64,000 nt of DNA from the NCBI RefSeq assembly GCF_043290135.1, contig NC_134701.1, positions 201,319,101-201,383,100 of the forward strand. Reading direction: 5' to 3'. The notes under the pieces were generated by a model. It did no database searches. It was given only the letters and a program-made list of their open reading frames with translations, and was not told the origin of the DNA. The stretch comes from Rhipicephalus microplus. Taxonomy: Eukaryota > Arthropoda > Arachnida > Ixodida > Ixodidae. Within the stretch, counting starts at the first letter, position 1. The number at the start of each line of letters is the position of its first letter. The translations under genes and the position numbers were made by a program. Of this stretch, positions 31,280-41,678 are shown in pieces.

Positions 31280-32535
31280 TCATGTCTACTGGAACCTGTC
31301 GGGGGCGTGAAAGAGGAAGCACCAAAGACGAGCCTAGCAGTGGCTTCACTATAGCTCCGCTCGTCCGCTTCTGTTCATTGCCATATCGAAGGGCGCTGCA
31401 ACACAAAAGAGCCGCAGCAGTTGAGCCGACCAGTTCGGCTGTTACCTGCCCATAGCAAAGACGGACCTGTGGCGCTGGCTCCAGCGCCGTCGGCAGCTGA
31501 AGGGGACTCTCTGGTGGACCTGCTTTCTCATGTGAAAGGAACCTTGTCATAAATCTGCATGCCTCTACTGATCATATTTTTCTGCAGACAACTCCTGACG
31601 GCCCTCTTCGGCTGAAGTCTCTATGGAACCTGTCATAGGCGTGGAAGGGGGAGGCCCCGAAGACGAGCCTAGCAGTGGCTTCACTATAGCTCCGCTCGTC
31701 CGCTTCTGTTCATGGCCATATCCAAGGGCGCTGCAACACAAAAAAGTCGCAGCAGTTGTGCCGACCAGTTCGGCTGTTACCTGCCCATAGCAAAGACGGA
31801 CCTGTGGCGCTGGCTCCAGCGCCGTCGGCAGCTGAAGGGGACTCTCTGGTGGACCTGCTTTTTCATGTGAACGGAACCCTGTCATAAGTCTGCATGCCTC
31901 TACTGATCATATTTTTCTGAAGACTACTCCTGACGGCCCTCTTCGGCTGAAGTCTCTCTGGAACCTGTCAGGGGCGTGGAAGGGGGAGGCCCCGAAGACG
32001 AGCCTAGCAGTGGCTTCACTGTAGCTCCGCTCGTCCGCTTCTGTTCATGGCCATATCCAAGGGCGCTGCAACACAAAAAAGCCGCAGCAGTTGAGCCGAC
32101 CAGTTCGGCTGTTACCTGCCCATAGCAAAGACGTACCTGTGGCGCTGGCTCCAGCGCCGTCGGCAGCTGAAGGGGGCTCTCTGGTGGACCTGCTTTCTCA
32201 TGTGAACGGAACCTTGTCACAAATCTGCATGCCTCTAGTGATCATATTTTTCTGCAGACTACTCCCGACGGCCCTCTTTGGCTGAGGTCTCTCTGGAACC
32301 TGTCAGGGGCGTGGAAGGGGGAGGCCCCGAAGACGAGCCTAGCAGTGGCTTCACTATAGCTCCGCTCGTCCGCTTCTGTTCATTGCCATATCGAAGGGCG
32401 CTGCAACACAAGAGCCGCAGCAGTTGAGCCGACCAGTTCGGCTGATACCTGCCCATAGTAAAGACGGACCTGTGGCGCTGGCTCCAGCGCCGTCGCCAGC
32501 TGAAGGGGACTCTCCGATGGACCTGCTCTTCACCG
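31280..32535. repeat. 335-bp tandem repeat, about 3.75 units
   Basis: The word GACGAGCCTAGCAGTGGCTT starts at 31327, 31662, 31997 and 32332, an exact 335-base period. Each internal unit boundary includes TTTTTCTG(C/A)AG followed by ACTCC-GACGGCCCTCTT. Both strands keep about 60-100 codon frames open in every unit, but stops break them at each boundary and no domain is recognised. An AATAAA-like signal follows at about 32604. Confidence 0.95.
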
Positions 32536-32639
32536 CGTACATTTCAAGACATCCCCCGAATTTCCTAGCGGCTTTGGTCCTCTCCGTGCCTCCCGGACAG
32601 CTAAAATAAAATTATCCTCCTGGCTATCGGTCTTTTTAT

Positions 32640-33640
32640 CTACTAACTGCATGTAGGCAAACGGTTTAGCAAAGTGTAAAGGCGGCTAAATTATTGTGCA
32701 ATATAGGCAAGCGCTTTCACATTGTACAAAACCATTGCTACCTGTGCCGCTGTACAAACTCGGCGGTAAATGCCGCTTCTGCACAACCAGCCCACAGTAG
32801 CAACCAGATGAAATGCCTTACCTAAACACCGTGCAGTGGAGTTTTCCAGTGTGACGGCAGCGCCAGAACTTCATGCCTAGCTGCGAAAAAAGGCTGCGGC
32901 CAGTCGAAATAATACTCGATGGCCGCGTCTCCTTGTCCGAGCGAGTGGGTGGATCACATACACGGTGTATCCCTGCTACCAGCACACGGCAGCAAACTTA
33001 TATTGCTCCTATGTTTTACACACATTATATATCGCTTCATATACCCTTATAGTTCTATTTTATTACATTAGAGTTCTCCTACAATTCCCTTGTATTATAG
33101 CTAATAGTTCTCTTTATATTGCCCTTATAAGTTGGATCGGCAGAGAATCGGCCGGCAGGTTTTTCAAGTTAGTTGGACTTTTACCTGCTGCGGCTGCCTT
33201 TGCAGTGAAAGCAACGGCAACCTAAACGATTTTAAAGTGTACAAATCTGTTGCTATCAGTGCTGCTGCTCAAACTCGGCGGTAAATGTTGCTGCTGCAAC
33301 ACCAGAGCAGCGGGAGCAATCTAATGATGATGATGACGATCCTCTTATATTGCCGATATCGCCTCTAAAGAGGTATCGGCCAAGAATTGGGCGGTAGGGT
33401 CTTTAAACTAGTTGGACTTTTACCTGCTGTGGCTGCCGTTGCAGTAGAAGCAATAGCAACACGAAAATTTTAAATATCTTGAGCAACAACAAAAATCTTA
33501 TTGGAGTGCCATCTTTTGAAAAATCCAAAAATGTTGATGTTGAAGCAATTAAACCTAATGAATAAGTAAACTTTATTTAAAGTTTCGGAGTTGTCACCGG
33601 GCGAGGTGGGGGAATGAAGGATTAACCCACGTTTTTAAAC
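32640..33640. other. Non-coding stretch with diverged internal duplication
   Basis: Two similar segments occur (33133-33225 and 33376-33465, sharing AGTTGGACTTTTACCTGCTG). Another pair shares AAACTCGGCGGTAAATG at about 32756 and 33269. No gene was recognised. Confidence 0.55.
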
Positions 33641-35415
33641 AAAAATTTTAAATATCCCGCTCCTTTAGACAAAGCTATAGAAGTGCCATCTCTTGAAAAA
33701 TTCGAAAATGTTACATCCGGGTTTTTCTCGCAATGGTTGCCAGGAAGAGCTGAGGTTATGTACAATAATGGCTGCCGTCTCGGCGAGAAATAAATGTCGA
33801 GCTTCGTATAAAGAATTGGGTGTGCACCTACGGCACTCGCCGTTTGGTAATAATTTATCAGTTTCAATCTCAGTGTTACGCGCTAGCACAGATGCCTGTA
33901 CTGCTGACCAGTGCGCTTTCTGTGGCGGAATATCGCGCGCTGACGGATCGGTTGTCCGAAGCTGCCGTTCGGATGAGGTGCCGGGAGCTCATTCGTGCTT
34001 GTCGTTTCCTTGTTACGCATACCACAGTGCGCAATGTCGGCCAAGATCTCCTTCCGGACGCATTCTGTAACTACTGTTCTCCTTTATCGTTGATTACGAC
34101 GATCTAGGTGGCCAGACGTCAGCAGAAATACACTTACTTAGCGCACCGTTTCCGCGATAAGCCTAACAAGCAGAAACTTCAACACTACTTGCCACGGGCT
34201 GCTAGTGTGCGATGTCTGCGGCCGTTTGAGCCATGGTGCACTTTCCCGATGGCTGTTCTTGCCCACTACTACAGTGTGAGAGTTAGCAGGCGCATATTTT
34301 AAGCCTGCCATGCTTGAAGCTTCGTTGCCGAGGTTGTTTTATAGGTATTTTCTTTGCTTCGAGAATGAGTGCTCTGCGTTGTGTTCGTCTAGGAAGCATT
34401 TTTTACGCCGCGTGAAGTGCGTTTTGCCACTGCGTTCAGGTGTGTAACAGCGCTGCGTTCCACGCGATCTGCAAATAGTAGCTTCTGAGACCGTCGTTAT
34501 GATCGTGTGCGGCATCGAACCATGTTTCCAGTATGACGTCTCCTCCGCGACATTAGATTTTTGATCTTGCGTATCTGGCACAACATTCGGATGCAGTGCT
34601 TCGCGCATTAGGTTGATGGTGCTTAGCGATGCTGAAAGCAAAAAAAAAACAAAATTAGTTTGCCGGCGAAGCAGCATGTGCGACACGTCAGTTGCTGCTT
34701 GCCTGGCGTGCTTATCTGTAGGAGCCATTACCGCGGTCGTTTAACTCGCCCTGTGTAGGGACTTGGTGATGTATTTGTGGCTCTTTCTTTTCAATTCGAA
34801 CCGGGTAAGCCAATTCGGGACTGTGCTTGGCGTAGTTTTCAGCTTATATAATTGACGTGTCCTCTATAGTGCAGCCGTAGAACGAGGTTGCGTGATGTGG
34901 CCGCAGATCCCGTTCTTCCTTTTCGACTGGTCTTGTTGGGTTTCATTCGCAGAGCACGTCGCTACTGAGAGAGTAGCTGTTGTGATCGATACTGAGAGTA
35001 GCCGTTGTGAAAGCGTCCCTTCGCTAGGTTTATGCATTTTTCGCTGAGTACGTTGTATGCATAAATACTTATACGTACTAAATGTAGTGCGCGTAACTAG
35101 ACAGTGAAGAACGAGTCAATAAGAGACAGAGAGAGAGACTCTTTATCAGGAAGGAAAGATTTTTGCTGGCGTCTATATATTGCTGGCATGCTACTCTGTA
35201 TAGGGATGGAGAAGGGGACTGAAAGATTGCAGTAGAGAGAAGAAAATTATATAAAAAAGTTGCGACCAAGTGAACCTGATGAAACTACGTAGTGGCTATA
35301 TTGCCGGCAGATTAAATCAGTACCGAATGCCGGCATTTTTAGGATTGCAAGTAACGAGGTTCGGTTAGGTTAGATTAGGTTCACGCCATTCACGTTACAG
35401 ACAAAATGTACTTAC
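33641..35415. other. Single-copy stretch, no gene assigned
   Basis: Open frames of 95-129 codons occur (33693-34070 and 33820-34107 plus; 34339-34728 minus) without recognisable motifs. The minus frame contains a splice-acceptor-like T tract ending in TTTCAG near 34642. A coding role cannot be decided from sequence alone. Confidence 0.35.
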
Positions 35416-35673
35416 GTTTTTCATGCCACTGCCAGCGGCTACGTCGACAAATGCTAGAGGCCGGGTTGACTCCATCGACTTGCTTTGGACAATAGATGGA
35501 AGCTCAGACACTGTAGCTCTAAAGCCCCTTGATCTTGTCTTTATGTAGCCCAGGTCCTTGACAATGGTGATCGGTGTTGCCAAGTGTCGGAGAGCGAAAA
35601 TGGCTAATGGTGGCGTAATCAGCAGGGTGCTATGAACCTGCTGGTTTCTGATGTATTGTGCCAGCTGCCGGCA
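35416..35673 (-). CDS. Candidate internal exon of an unidentified gene
   Basis: Eighty-six open codons lie between an acceptor (CACTTGTAG, whose TAG would otherwise be a stop) and a strong donor (AAC|GTAAGT, 35410-35415). Both ends are phase 0. The translation reads like a normal globular protein (LAQYIRNQQVHSTLLITPPL, later PLAFVDVAAGSGMKN). I do not recognise the family and cannot find neighbouring exons with confidence. A chance open frame remains possible. Confidence 0.3.
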
Positions 35674-37838
35674 CTACAAGTGCAGCCACTGTTCTGGTGG
35701 CACATGTATCGGCAGCATCACAGGCTCACCACATAAGTCACATGGTCATTAACAGCCAATAGAGAAAAACTACAGGCAACTTCTTTTCTGGGATAATTTG
35801 CTGGCTGCGGGCACTCTAAGTGGGGTCATAAAACTATTTACAATTAGGGTATCAGGTAAATCAAGGCTTTCCTATGTGAGATATTTTATTATTGGAGCTT
35901 TTCGGCAAGGCCAATTTCGGATAGGTAATTGGTCACTGACAGTACGACCGGACTTTGTTTTGAAGGTCTGCGCACAAGGCCTAATGTGACGAGTAAAGAA
36001 AAAAATGCCCGTGTTGTATTGCGCGCCAGTTCGTGCAGTGCTTTCTGCAGCTTATGTTTCGACACGTTGCAAATACTAACACCCGAAAGAGAGTGTTTGG
36101 CTATGTGAACATCTGTTGTTGTATTCAAAACCAGGAATCGCTTCACGTGCAGCAATTTCAGTGCTTATATGCATACGCAGATATGGGTATGAATAAACAT
36201 AAGTGTCATTTCATGTGCTGGGCATCGTATTATATTGACCTTGTCGACGGCTGTCCTCGAGCTCTACCACATTTGTCTATGGGCTGTTGTTGCTCCCCAA
36301 AAACGCACTATTTAGTCTGCGGCGTAAGTATTGTACTCCCGTGCAACAGCTTAAACGGGAGTTGACCTTCTCTCCTTTGAAAAGTCTTTATACACTGTTA
36401 CATTCTTGAAAACTCGAGTTACCTTTAGTTGAATATAATATGAGTATCGTTTGTTACAGTGGGCATTTGTCTGAAATCTAGTGGTTCTTCAGGGTAAGAA
36501 TAAAATGACAGGCCTGGTGCATCAAAACTGTACATCTTAGCAGTCTAAAGGATTTTGCTCATCAAATACTTGAAACTCTGAGCATTGATCTTTATTACTC
36601 TTTAAATGACAGGCATATAGGTCCATGACCATCCTTTCTATATTGGACAACTTTTTACTTGTTGATAACCTGCCTTAGATTAAAAAAAATAAGCTATGGA
36701 GTTTGTAAGCGTGCTTTGCTGTCATTGTTACAGTGTTATTTTATTTTGTGCAGACTTGTGCTGAGAACATGGTCATCGGTTCATCAAGTGGTTATTGACT
36801 GCAGTAGAGATTGGCTTGGCTTTTCTTACTGGGTTTTCGGGTGAGTGCGCTTTCTTTCCTTACGTCTCGTGGAAAGGTGCTGCATTGAACACAGACATTG
36901 CAAGAATTTTCACAGTTCCTTGAGTATGACTATGATTTTACCTGTAAGATAATGAATGCAAAAAGCGAAGGTTATTGTGTATACTAGAAAATTTTACTAG
37001 TGGGGTTTGTTCAGATGTTTGATTTTGTTCAGATTCTTCATTTTGTTCAGTCATTTTGTTCAGATGCATGCAACACAACCACGGTTAAAACTTAGCTTGA
37101 CGATGTAATCACTACGCTCAAATTATTTCATAAAATCGTGAAATTGAAAAGGGAATGGATTCGATATTTCAATATTTAAAATTGTATTGTAGCCGCACTG
37201 GAAAGCGATCACTGCATCGGTATTGCCGAAAACCGATGCCTGTATGTGTAAATGATCTCTGGGTGGCATCCAAGGAGCAGCATGGACTGGATCCCCTCGC
37301 GTCACACGAATATGTACGACACCACGAAACAGGCAGGAAGATGGTCACTTGAGGCAATCACAGGCTTCCGATATGCAAAGACAAATTGAGCAAGTGAAAT
37401 AATTGTTTGACGAGACGGAGCAAAGAATTTGCGAAAATACGGTCAGTGCTAAGTCGCATAAACCATGTAGTAAGGCAGCCACCCCTATTGCCCTCAGCTA
37501 CAGCCGAGTTTGTTATTTGCACGGGTTCAGCATGCAGCCTGTTCAAATAAAGCTATGGTCGTTACAATGCGTGTAGATGTTTTAATGTGACACTGTTATA
37601 CCTGTGGCACACAGGCATAGAAAATGACATTAACTTCCTAATGCCTTCAAGGGGCACTGCGATGCTTCTTCATCTGCATTTTGCAGTGATGGAGCGCGTC
37701 TGGTGCCGAATACTGAGATGAACGCTAAATGATTGAAACAGGTGCAAGGTAACGGAAGTTATTAGCTTTCCAACTTCAATATCTCAGCAGATGATAAGAA
37801 AAAAGATGTTCTTTTTCGCTATCCTTCAGCGTCGAAGG
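35674..37838. other. Single-copy stretch, no gene recognised
   Basis: Mostly AT-rich. A short tandem repeat of TTTTGTTCAG (four units, about 37008-37068) is the only structure noted. Confidence 0.45.
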
Positions 37839-38112
37839 CAGTGATGGATCCAGGGGGGGGGGGGGGACGGTAGGAGTGATTGCCTCCCAAAGCCTGTGAG
37901 CACCCCCTCCCTCCTCTTCATTGCATGCCCTCCACCTGCGTGCACGCATTAGGACAACTGAGTGGGATCCATTTGAGCACACATCAACAGTATTTATGCT
38001 ATGATAGAGTTTTTGTGCTAGTAAAAACAAAAAAGTAATGACCACGCCCCCTCTCCTATGTGACTTCTAAACGACCCCCCACCCCTAAAACAAGTGGCTG
38101 GATCCTCCCCTG
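37839..38112. mobile_element. hAT-type MITE, 274 bp, with 8-bp target duplication
   Basis: The left end CAGTGATGGATCCAG and the right end read in reverse CAGGGGAGGATCCAG match at 12 of 15 positions. The flanks are GTCGAAGG at 37831-37838 and again at 38113-38120, an exact 8-bp target duplication as expected for hAT transposition. The interior has a G run next to the left end, C-rich sequence at the right, and no coding capacity. Confidence 0.8.
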
Positions 38113-39033
38113 GTCGAAGGCTGGTTCCAATCACCATGTACCGCTTACAAACATACCGGGCGACTTGCCAGTGGTCATTGTGCAGAGGTCCCAGCGTCGT
38201 TTCCCAATTGATTCCAAATTTTTGTAATAAGAACAGACATAGAAGTCTTCTTTATGTGATGAAGTATAAAGAGCAGTTTTATCATTTTTAGCACACAATA
38301 GCATGCTCTATCTGGGTTCATATGAATATTACGTATGACTTGTTGCATCGATCCAATCGATACGTGCGGCAAATGTCGCTTCCAAGCACAAAAATAGGTG
38401 TCATTGGAACTTTCATGTGTCCTGAGTATTTTTACTTAGCTTCTGAAAAATATTTTGTTCATCGCGGACGTTCAGCCTTTCTGTCAATCAGTCTTGCTTG
38501 CCAGAGAATATATCAAAAGACAACAGTAAAGTTTGGTAAACAGATTGTGAGGTCGGGCGTTGTGAAGCTGTTTACTTGGTTTATTGATCCCAAAACTCAA
38601 AGACTCTACGTCATTTCGAACCAGCTGTGTTTGTTTAGTGCGCCAAGGCTTCCTTAAGGTTAGCGCTCATCGAGGAGAACTGTAGGAGTATAGCGCGGGC
38701 AGCAATAGAATGTAAATACTGTTTGGCATGTAAACGGGCGGCTTAATGCACTCCCATGAAAATGTTCAAAGTACTTTAAATCGTTAAACCATATTTCTAA
38801 ACGCATATTTGGTGTAAATATTACTTGACTGCAACATATTCATTTTTACCATGGCACGTAGATGTGCCGATGTCTATGTGCCCGTTACTATTGAAATGTT
38901 GTCCAATTTTTTTTCTTTATATAGTGTGAATAAACCTGTTCTAAACAGTGCATTTTCGCTTGATAGTGACGGCTTTATGTTATCTTGTAGTAAAGTACCA
39001 TGTATATACTCTAAATCGTGAAACACTGTTTTA
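38113..39033. other. Single-copy stretch, no gene recognised
   Basis: A 111-codon plus frame at 38322-38657 has no motif. The rest is AT-rich. Confidence 0.4.
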
Positions 39034-39076
39034 GGGGCGAAGCTCCTTAGGGCGTGGGCTGTGCGTCCCCTGTAGC

Positions 39077-39256
39077 CTGTATGTAGCCACCTCTAGTTTA
39101 GTTCTTGCAGTGTTCACTAGATGGCGGCACCGTCCCCTGTATGTAGCCACCTCTAGTTTAGTTCTTGCAGTGTTCACTAGATGGCGGTACCGTCTCCTGT
39201 ATGTAGCCACCTCTCGTTTAGTTCTTGTAGTGTTTACTAGATGGTGGTACTTGTAG
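39077..39256 (+). repeat. 60-bp tandem repeat, three units
   Basis: ATGTAGCCACCTCT starts at 39081, 39141 and 39201. Units one and two are nearly identical; unit three is more diverged. Confidence 0.95.
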
Positions 39257-39464
39257 CTGATGATGAAAAGATGCAAGATGGTATAAACTAGAAAGCGGTA
39301 CTTGTAGTTGATGAAAGACGCGAGATCTTATAAAATAGGAATGATGTCACATATGGCGCGTGTCATTGGTTGAAGGCAATCGTTCGATTTAGTGTGGCGA
39401 CGTACGCTAGGGGGAGCGTTGTTATAAAATCCGTTCGCTGTTGGCGCGCGCTCGGAGTCCCCGG

Positions 39465-39590
39465 ATGGATAAGGCTGCACAGCGTAGAGAGCGCAAGGCG
39501 GCAGCAGCGCGCGCTCGCAGACAGAATCCCGATGTGCGAGCGCGCGAGGCAAGGGACATCGCAAGCCATCCATCGTCTAAGAACAAATAA
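39465..39590 (+). CDS. 41-residue Arg/Ala-rich ORF inside the TIR element
   Basis: ATG at 39465 to TAA at 39588-39590. The peptide contains RRQNPDVRAREAR, similar to one unit (KRAEDAELRAREAE) of the repeat protein at 3815-4390. It is strongly basic and probably helical. It could be a degenerate remnant of a longer repeat protein once carried by the element. Whether it is translated is unknown. Confidence 0.35.
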   Translation: MDKAAQRRERKAAAARARRQNPDVRAREARDIASHPSSKNK

Positions 39591-40049
39591 AAGTTGATTT
39601 GTGTATATACACACACAGCGTTTCTCACGTCTTTACATGATGATCGACTGGGCGAATTACACGGAAGATTCACAGTTTACCGATGAATCCCTCCTGAGCT
39701 TCGCCCATTCATCATCATTCACCCCGTGAATATGCCGTAATTTTTTAGGTACAAACGCATAGTGAACTGATTTAATAGCGCTATTTCTCGGGATGGCTGA
39801 TTGTTCCAGCATTGTAGTGTACAAAGTCCTACAAAAAAGGAGACACTTTAAGTTTCTCCTTTAATATTTAAACGAGAAAGCGATGTCCTGACCCTAGTGT
39901 GTACTTTAGCGATTTAGTGCATACATTTTATTGTATGATGTTACTCGAGAAATTGAAATTGTGCCTTGGGTCGGTGCATATGGCTACATTCTGTGTAATG
40001 GGCAGCATGCTTTAAACCATACATGAGCAAATATATGCACGTGAAATGC

Positions 40050-40180
40050 TTTCGAACTTGCTACTCACCCACTACGTGGTCTAAAGAGAATACGCGCAGT
40101 AACGTATGTGTCTTTTGTAATGGGCGGCTGGCTTTACACCACGAATTCGTTTTGATAATGACATGTCCTCACGCTTGCTG
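40050..40180 (+). repeat. Dispersed repeat related to 14300-14430
   Basis: Shares GAACTTGCTA, CCCACTACGTGG, GCAGTAACGTATG and TTTTGATAATGACATGT with the copy at 14300-14430. Confidence 0.6.
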
Positions 40181-40281
40181 GCCATGTACGCCTGCTGGCC
40201 ATGTACCACGCAATATTGCTGTGATGTTACATGCTGCATTGTGAAGCCTGTATACATGATACGTGTGTTTGTGTTATTATC

Positions 40282-40283
<2 letters not shown>

Positions 40284-40339
<56 letters not shown>

Positions 40340-40357
40340 ATTATTATTATTTCATTG
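40284..40357. repeat. TTA trinucleotide microsatellite
   Basis: An uninterrupted (TTA)n run, about 22 units, with one interruption near the right end. Confidence 0.95.
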
Positions 40358-40707
40358 TTATTAAGTTCTGGCTCTTATTAGCTTGAAATTAACGTCCTGA
40401 GCAATTCATAATTTTTTTCTATTCTTGATGTTACACTATCGTAAATGTTTACGTAAAGTTACAAAACCACCCAATTAATGGCCTACTCCCCACAGTGGGT
40501 GTGAGCCACCGGGTTAAGGTGACCAAAATTAAGAACAAGCGGTTCCTGCCCAATCAGTGCCGTTTCGTTCCTAAGCCAACGGACAGCTTCTGTGAGCACT
40601 TCCATCATCAACTGGCTTTCGCGAGACGTCGGCATACGTCAAGGGAAAGCCCGCCGTAGTGAAGGCCACGTCCCGGAGGAACGGTATTCCGCTGCCCCAA
40701 CCGTGCT

Positions 40708-41197
40708 ATGAGCAACGTCGCCACACCCTCGCAAAACCAGCAGCAGTTTAGGACGGTTGAACCACGGTACCTCGATGTCGACAGAGTGGACAGCCTAGCC
40801 TCAACCGCAGCACTAGCCCGTGGAGTTCTGTGCTTGCTGATAGGGTTGGCCGTTGCCTTGTCAGCTATCTCTTTTCACAAAGCAGGCATCCTACTTGCGC
40901 GCCCACACCTTCAAGACCTCTCGGACCACACCAAGCGTCCGCAAAAGAGCGCATATGACCACACCACAGCTGTCGTTCATAACGCCGAAGCGTTCTACTT
41001 CATACGTCAAGACTACCATGGCCAGGAAGATCGTGGTGACTACTGCCGAGGAAGACGATGATAGTACTGATCAATCAAACGTGACTCTGCGTATTGGCGA
41101 CAAGGAGCATCGTTGCTCTTACTTTATAAATAGAGACTACTCAGAAGTGTGTCCTCAGTTAGAAATAATCAGAAGTTGGTTATTATGTATTCGTTAA
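40708..41197 (+). pseudogene. Small single-pass membrane protein, copy 2, 2-bp frameshift
   Basis: ATG 40708 opens a frame with a polar N-terminus (about 34 residues) and a hydrophobic helix (GVLCLLIGLAVALSAISF). At about 40881-40882 two bases present in copy 1 are missing, so the frame moves out of register and stops at 41059-41061. The original frame continues at +1 through KTSRTTPSVRKR and EEDDDSTDQ to a stop at 41195-41197, further than in copy 1. Copy 1 has its own earlier stop. Either both are decaying, or the true exon structure ends before the indel. Confidence 0.4.
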
Positions 41198-41678
41198 TAA
41201 AAGTGTGCGACGGAATATATGAATAGTTGTGCTGCAGAATTGTAAGTTGGGAGGCCTCAGATTCTAGACTGAATAGTTATACAGTGAATAGGCACCACGA
41301 AAGTAGCCATACACAATTCGTTTTAAGTTCAGGACTTCATAACTGCTAGAGTCAGCTAGAAAATGTTCACTGCACAGATTAGGGCAACTATGACCAACTC
41401 GAGAACCGCGACTGCTGCCGATGTCCATATTATCAATTGATAACTCTGTTTGGTATTGCAGCTGGAATGCGCATTGTTATACCCAATACGTGAACGGATG
41501 CACATAACTGTTGTTATTTGTTGTTTCACTATATTATTACACTTATTAAGTATTAAATGAGAAGCATTTCTTAGCGCACTTCGGCGACTTTCAGCGTATC
41601 TATCTATTTATCTATCTAGCCACCTACGACTTCTAGTTCTTCTCGCCGTTTGGATAATGGTATCGATACGGTAGAATA

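Larger units (their letters stand above)
39034..39706. mobile_element. TIR-bounded tick repeat (GGGCGAAGCTC ends) with small ORF
   Basis: The left end GGGGCGAAGCTCCTTAGGG and the right end in reverse GGGCGAAGCTCAGGAGGG form terminal inverted repeats. Inside are a three-unit 60-bp repeat, a short Arg/Ala-rich ORF (39465-39590) and an AATAAA near 39585. Parts of the 60-bp unit also occur beside the RTE tail in both duplication copies (near 2430-2550 and 43305-43420). No transposase is encoded, so I infer a non-autonomous DNA element. No clear target duplication was found. Confidence 0.6.

Noticed and set aside
31159..32609. Protein-coding gene in the 335-bp array
   Set aside because: Both strands are open for 60-100 codons per unit, stops recur at each boundary, and no domain is recognisable. 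This is most easily explained by repeat composition.
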